Part shown: piece after piece, positions 61,527 to 64,000 of the stretch
How positions within the stretch are numbered: the first letter of the stretch is position 1
How the letters are laid out: each line of letters opens with the position of its first letter
Assembly: GCA_942490855.1 (NCBI GenBank)
Contig: CALNYS010000001.1
Location: forward strand, 62,001-126,000
Direction of reading: 5' to 3'
DNA: 64,000 bases
DNA from: CALNYS01 sp942490855
GTDB taxonomy: Bacteria > Planctomycetota > Phycisphaerae > Phycisphaerales > UBA1924
The notes under the pieces: model-generated
Databases searched by the model: none
The model's input: only the letters and a program-made list of their open reading frames with translations
What the model was told of the DNA's origin: nothing
Position numbers and translations under genes: made by a program

Positions 61527-62110
61527 CGCCCGACGCCGCGATGGAACTCCTCGCCGCCGGGAACGAGCGCTTCATCCAGGGGCTCCCGCGCCACCACGAC
61601 GACCGCGCCCTCGCCGACGCCACCGTCACCTCGCAGACCCCGCACTCGGTCATCCTCGCCTGCATCGACTCGCGCGTCGCGCCCGAGATCGTCTTCGACC
61701 AAGGCCTCGGCGACATCTTCTGCACCCGCGTCCCCGGCAACTACGCCAGCGACGACGTCATCGGCGGCCTCGAGTTCGCCACCAAGATCGTCCGCGCCAA
61801 GCTCGTCGTCGTCCTCGGGCACACCAACTGCGGCGCCGTCATGGGCGCGTGCGACGGGGTCACGCTGGGCAACCTCACCGCCACGCTCGCGCACATCGCC
61901 CCCGCCGTCCAGAAGGTCGCGACCACCGGGGAGCGTTGCTCCTCCAACGCCGGGTTCCTCGCCGACGTCACCGAGACCAACGCCCGTCTCGGCGCCGAGC
62001 GCGTCGTCGCGCGCAGCGCCGTCATCCGCGAACTGATCGAACAGGGCGAGCTCAAGGTCGTCCCGGCGCTCCACGACCTCGCGTCCGGGCGCGTGACGTT
62101 CCTGACCTAG
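61523..62110 (+). CDS. Beta-class carbonic anhydrase
   Basis: Zn enzyme interconverting CO2 and bicarbonate, 195 residues. Ligands and gate: Cys47, Asp49 and Arg51 (CIDSR), His100 and Cys103 (GHTNCGAV). The sequence continues with the beta-class pattern (A-T-K-I-V-R-A-K-L-V-V-V-L-G-H). ATG 61523 overlaps the transporter's stop by 4 nt. Pairing with a membrane transporter could help bicarbonate or pH balance, which is inferred from context only. Confidence 0.93.
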   Translation: MTPDAAMELLAAGNERFIQGLPRHHDDRALADATVTSQTPHSVILACIDSRVAPEIVFDQGLGDIFCTRVPGNYASDDVIGGLEFATKIVRAKLVVVLGHTNCGAVMGACDGVTLGNLTATLAHIAPAVQKVATTGERCSSNAGFLADVTETNARLGAERVVARSAVIRELIEQGELKVVPALHDLASGRVTFLT

Positions 62111-62111
62111 C

Positions 62112-62657
62112 TCACGCCACCCGCTGGCGACGCGGCGGCGGCGCGAGATACGGCTCCAACTCAACCGGCAGCTTCTTGAGCCCGCGCCGCGCCGCCTTCG
62201 CGATCGCGTAGTGCAGCGACTCGTGCACCCGCAGCTTCACGCTCGCCGTGACGTTCACCCCGCGCCGCTCCATCTCCGCGAGCGACCACATCCACGCGTG
62301 GTACTCCTCGAGACAGCGCGGGCGGTACCGGTTAAACCCGATCGCGTGATGCCCGATCTCGTGCAGGAACACCGCCGCCGACATCGGGCCCTTGGGCTTG
62401 GGCGCCTCGATCAGACGCGACACCGCGCCGTCCGCATAGCGCACCTCCCACGCCACGCCCGACATGCTCGAACGCCACTTGCGCACCCGCACGCCGTGCT
62501 CGCTCAGGCACTCCCGCGTCAGCCGCTCGTACCGTTCCGCAGCAGGGGAAGCGCGCTTCGCCGTCGCGGGCCTCGCCTTCGGCGCGCGCGTCTTCACCAC
62601 CACCTCGGGCGTCGGCTTCTTCTTGAACTTCGGCAGCAGATCCCACAGCGTCAGCAC
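62112..62657 (-). CDS. Putative metallopeptidase-like protein with HEXXH
   Basis: Protein of 181 residues. A Lys/Arg/Ala-rich N-terminal stretch is followed by a domain with H-E-I-G-H-H-A-I-G-F near residue 118 and C-L-E-E-Y-H-A-W 18 residues later, a possible zinc site of gluzincin form. The tail is basic and Pro-rich. The GTG start at 62657 overlaps the stop of fmt by 7 nt, so it is the last gene of the def-fmt operon. No known peptidase family fits fully; protease activity is a guess from the motif. Confidence 0.65.
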   Translation of the reverse strand: MLTLWDLLPKFKKKPTPEVVVKTRAPKARPATAKRASPAAERYERLTRECLSEHGVRVRKWRSSMSGVAWEVRYADGAVSRLIEAPKPKGPMSAAVFLHEIGHHAIGFNRYRPRCLEEYHAWMWSLAEMERRGVNVTASVKLRVHESLHYAIAKAARRGLKKLPVELEPYLAPPPRRQRVA

Positions 62658-63577
62658 GGGCCCGTCCCTTCCAGACGCTCGCCGTCGGCGATGCTCAGGC
62701 TCTGCGCGACGCGCGACCACCCCATCGCCGGCTTCCCGGGCGCCTGCGCCTCAAGGATGCGCAGCGCGCCAGCGCCGCACGCCACCACGCCGCCCGCCGC
62801 GTCAACGATCACACCGGCTTGTTCGGCGTCGCACGCCGCCGGTTCCGCGCGCAGCAGCTTCAGCGGCGCCCCGCGGAACGAGACCGTCGCGCTTGGCCAC
62901 GGGCTCAGCCCGTTGATCCGCTGCCGGCACGCTTCCGCGGACGCGGAGAAATCCACCCACCCGTCGCGCTTCTTGTCGAGCTTCCCCGCGAGCGTCACCA
63001 GCGATTCGTCCTGCTCCTCCGCCGTCGTCGCGCCCGACGCGTGGCGGGCCAGCACCGCCTCGACGAGGTCCGGCCCGTCCTCGGCGAGCAGGTCGTGCAG
63101 CTCGCCGGCCGTCTGGTGCGGTTCGATCACCCGCTCGCTCTGCCCCAGCACGAGCCCCGCGTCCATCCGCTCCGCGAGCGTGATCACCGAGTTCCCGGTC
63201 ACCGCGTCCCCCGCGAGAACCGCGTGGTTGATCGGCGCCGCCCCGCGCCAGCGCGGCAAGCGCGACGCGTGCAGGTTCACGGCGAACCGCTCCGCCAGCA
63301 GGTCCCGCGACAGCTTCTGACCGAACGCGATCACCACCCACGCGTCCGCCTCGACCGCGCGCACGCGCTCGAGGTCGTCGCGGCTCACGTTCTCCGTTTT
63401 TAGAACCGGGAGCCCCGCCTCCTCGGCCCACGCGCCCACCGGCGTCGCCGTCAGCGTGCGCCCGCGCCCGGCCGGGCGGTCCGGCTGCGTGACCACAAGA
63501 CCGATCTCGTGCGCGCCGGCCAGACGCCGGTACGTCGGCAATCCGAACGCGCCCGAGCCCATCAGGACGAGCTTCAC
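62651..63577 (-). CDS. fmt: Methionyl-tRNA formyltransferase
   Basis: Adds a formyl group to initiator Met-tRNA, using 10-formyltetrahydrofolate; 308 residues. Visible: L-V-L-M-G-S-G-A-F-G-L-P near the N-terminus, V-T-Q-P-D-R-P-A-G-R-G, V-V-I-A-F-G-Q-K-L and the catalytic-loop stretch N-L-H-A-S-R-L-P-R-W-R-G-A-A-P-I-N-H, then the OB-fold C-terminal domain. The GTG start overlaps the def stop by 4 nt, the usual def-fmt order. The length is normal. Confidence 0.95.
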   Translation of the reverse strand: MKLVLMGSGAFGLPTYRRLAGAHEIGLVVTQPDRPAGRGRTLTATPVGAWAEEAGLPVLKTENVSRDDLERVRAVEADAWVVIAFGQKLSRDLLAERFAVNLHASRLPRWRGAAPINHAVLAGDAVTGNSVITLAERMDAGLVLGQSERVIEPHQTAGELHDLLAEDGPDLVEAVLARHASGATTAEEQDESLVTLAGKLDKKRDGWVDFSASAEACRQRINGLSPWPSATVSFRGAPLKLLRAEPAACDAEQAGVIVDAAGGVVACGAGALRILEAQAPGKPAMGWSRVAQSLSIADGERLEGTGPC

Positions 63578-64000
63578 CACTCGGCCGCCTGCGCTTCGAG
63601 GTCCTTGATCGCCCGCCGGTTCTTCATCCGTGAGAGCTGCTGCATCTTGTCGATGATCAGCACGCCGTCGAGGTGGTCGTTCTCGTGCTGGATGCACCTC
63701 GCGAGCAGCCCGCCCGCCCGCAGCGTGAACCGCTCCCCGTCGAGCCCCGTCGCCGTCAGCGTCACCTGGTGCGGGCGGCGGACAGCTCCGGTGATCTCGG
63801 GCAGGCTCAGGCACCCCTCGTCGTAGGGCTCGAGTTCGTCCGAGAACCCAGAGAGCACCGGGTTGATGCACACCAGCGGGCCGTCAGACGCCTCCGGGGG
63901 CTCGGCGTCCGCCGGGTAGTCCTCGCTCGACGGGACGTCGCACACGAACATCCGCACCGCCAGCCCCACCTGCGGAGCCGCCAGGCCGATCCCCTCGGCC
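63574..64000 (-). CDS. def: Peptide deformylase (truncated by window edge)
   Basis: Removes the formyl group from nascent proteins. The C-terminal 142 or so residues are in the window. Motif 1 G-I-G-L-A-A-P-Q lies at the very edge, motif 2 E-G-C-L-S (zinc Cys) near the middle and motif 3 Q-H-E-N-D-H-L-D-G (zinc His and catalytic Glu) near the end. The true start lies beyond position 64000. It overlaps fmt by 4 nt. The protein ends in a helical tail (R-R-A-I-K-D-L-E-A-Q-A-A-E-W). Confidence 0.95.
   Translation of the reverse strand, partial: AEGIGLAAPQVGLAVRMFVCDVPSSEDYPADAEPPEASDGPLVCINPVLSGFSDELEPYDEGCLSLPEITGAVRRPHQVTLTATGLDGERFTLRAGGLLARCIQHENDHLDGVLIIDKMQQLSRMKNRRAIKDLEAQAAEW

Overview
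This is a GC-rich (roughly two-thirds G+C), gene-dense bacterial chromosome segment. It most likely comes from the Planctomycetota, class Phycisphaerae. The inference rests on several signs: three secreted proteins ending in GC-type dockerin-like tails (DxxGDGxVDxxDLAxLLAxWG), three secreted proteins ending in PEP-CTERM-like anchors (P-A-P plus a hydrophobic stretch plus RRRR), a TIGR04138-type protein typical of Planctomycetes and Verrucomicrobia, many small zinc-ribbon membrane proteins, and prepilins with Ala before the cleavage site. No phage, plasmid, CRISPR array, rRNA or complete IS element was seen. One tRNA gene (Thr, TGT) is present.

Layout. 1-5 kb: cardiolipin synthase, small membrane proteins, an orphan CoA-transferase alpha subunit and a cluster of zinc-ribbon/CD225/DUF4190 proteins with one beheaded copy. 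5.1-6.3 kb: 4-hydroxyphenylpyruvate dioxygenase. 6.3-7.6 kb: a small accessory patch of orphan genes interleaved with three copies of an 86-bp double-hairpin repeat and one diverged relative, entered through a 20-bp direct repeat of the hppD 3' end. 7.6-21 kb: housekeeping and secreted proteins (VOC protein, GNAT, membrane dipeptidase, FG-GAP and LVIVD repeat proteins, a B12-domain protein, UbiE/MenG, an M48 lipoprotein protease). 21-24 kb: an ECF sigma, membrane-protein and secreted-protein operon. 24-31.5 kb: TypA/BipA, two tandem flavin-dependent-halogenase-like proteins, ProRS. 31.5-38.2 kb: PEP-CTERM protein, MscS channel, a nucleotidyltransferase-like gene pair, a decayed region with an ExoD remnant, a second FG-GAP protein and tRNA-Thr. 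38.2-57 kb: CoaB, then a long type II secretion/type IV pilus operon (PilB-like, PilT, second PilB-like, PilC/GspF, five prepilins and a giant GspK-like protein) closed by a strong terminator. 57-64 kb: OmpA-type lipoprotein, a frameshifted amidohydrolase, 3-methyladenine glycosylase, TIGR04138 protein, AI-2E transporter, beta-carbonic anhydrase, and fmt-def running off the right edge.

Working together. The 39-57 kb operon encodes a cytoplasmic ATPase and inner-membrane platform plus a six-subunit pseudopilin set in the classical G-(x)-H-I-J-K order. Every minor subunit is far larger than its textbook counterpart. Secretin, assembly proteins and prepilin peptidase are not in the window. The dockerin-tail and PEP-CTERM-like proteins could be passengers for this or a related export route, which is inference only.

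A recurrent regulatory signal is visible. A TAnnnT box sits exactly 6 nt (sometimes 7-8) before the start codon of many genes, which implies leaderless mRNAs. Other genes have the same box followed by a 20-40 nt leader with a Shine-Dalgarno sequence. All functional names come from reading the translated sequences; no database search was run.
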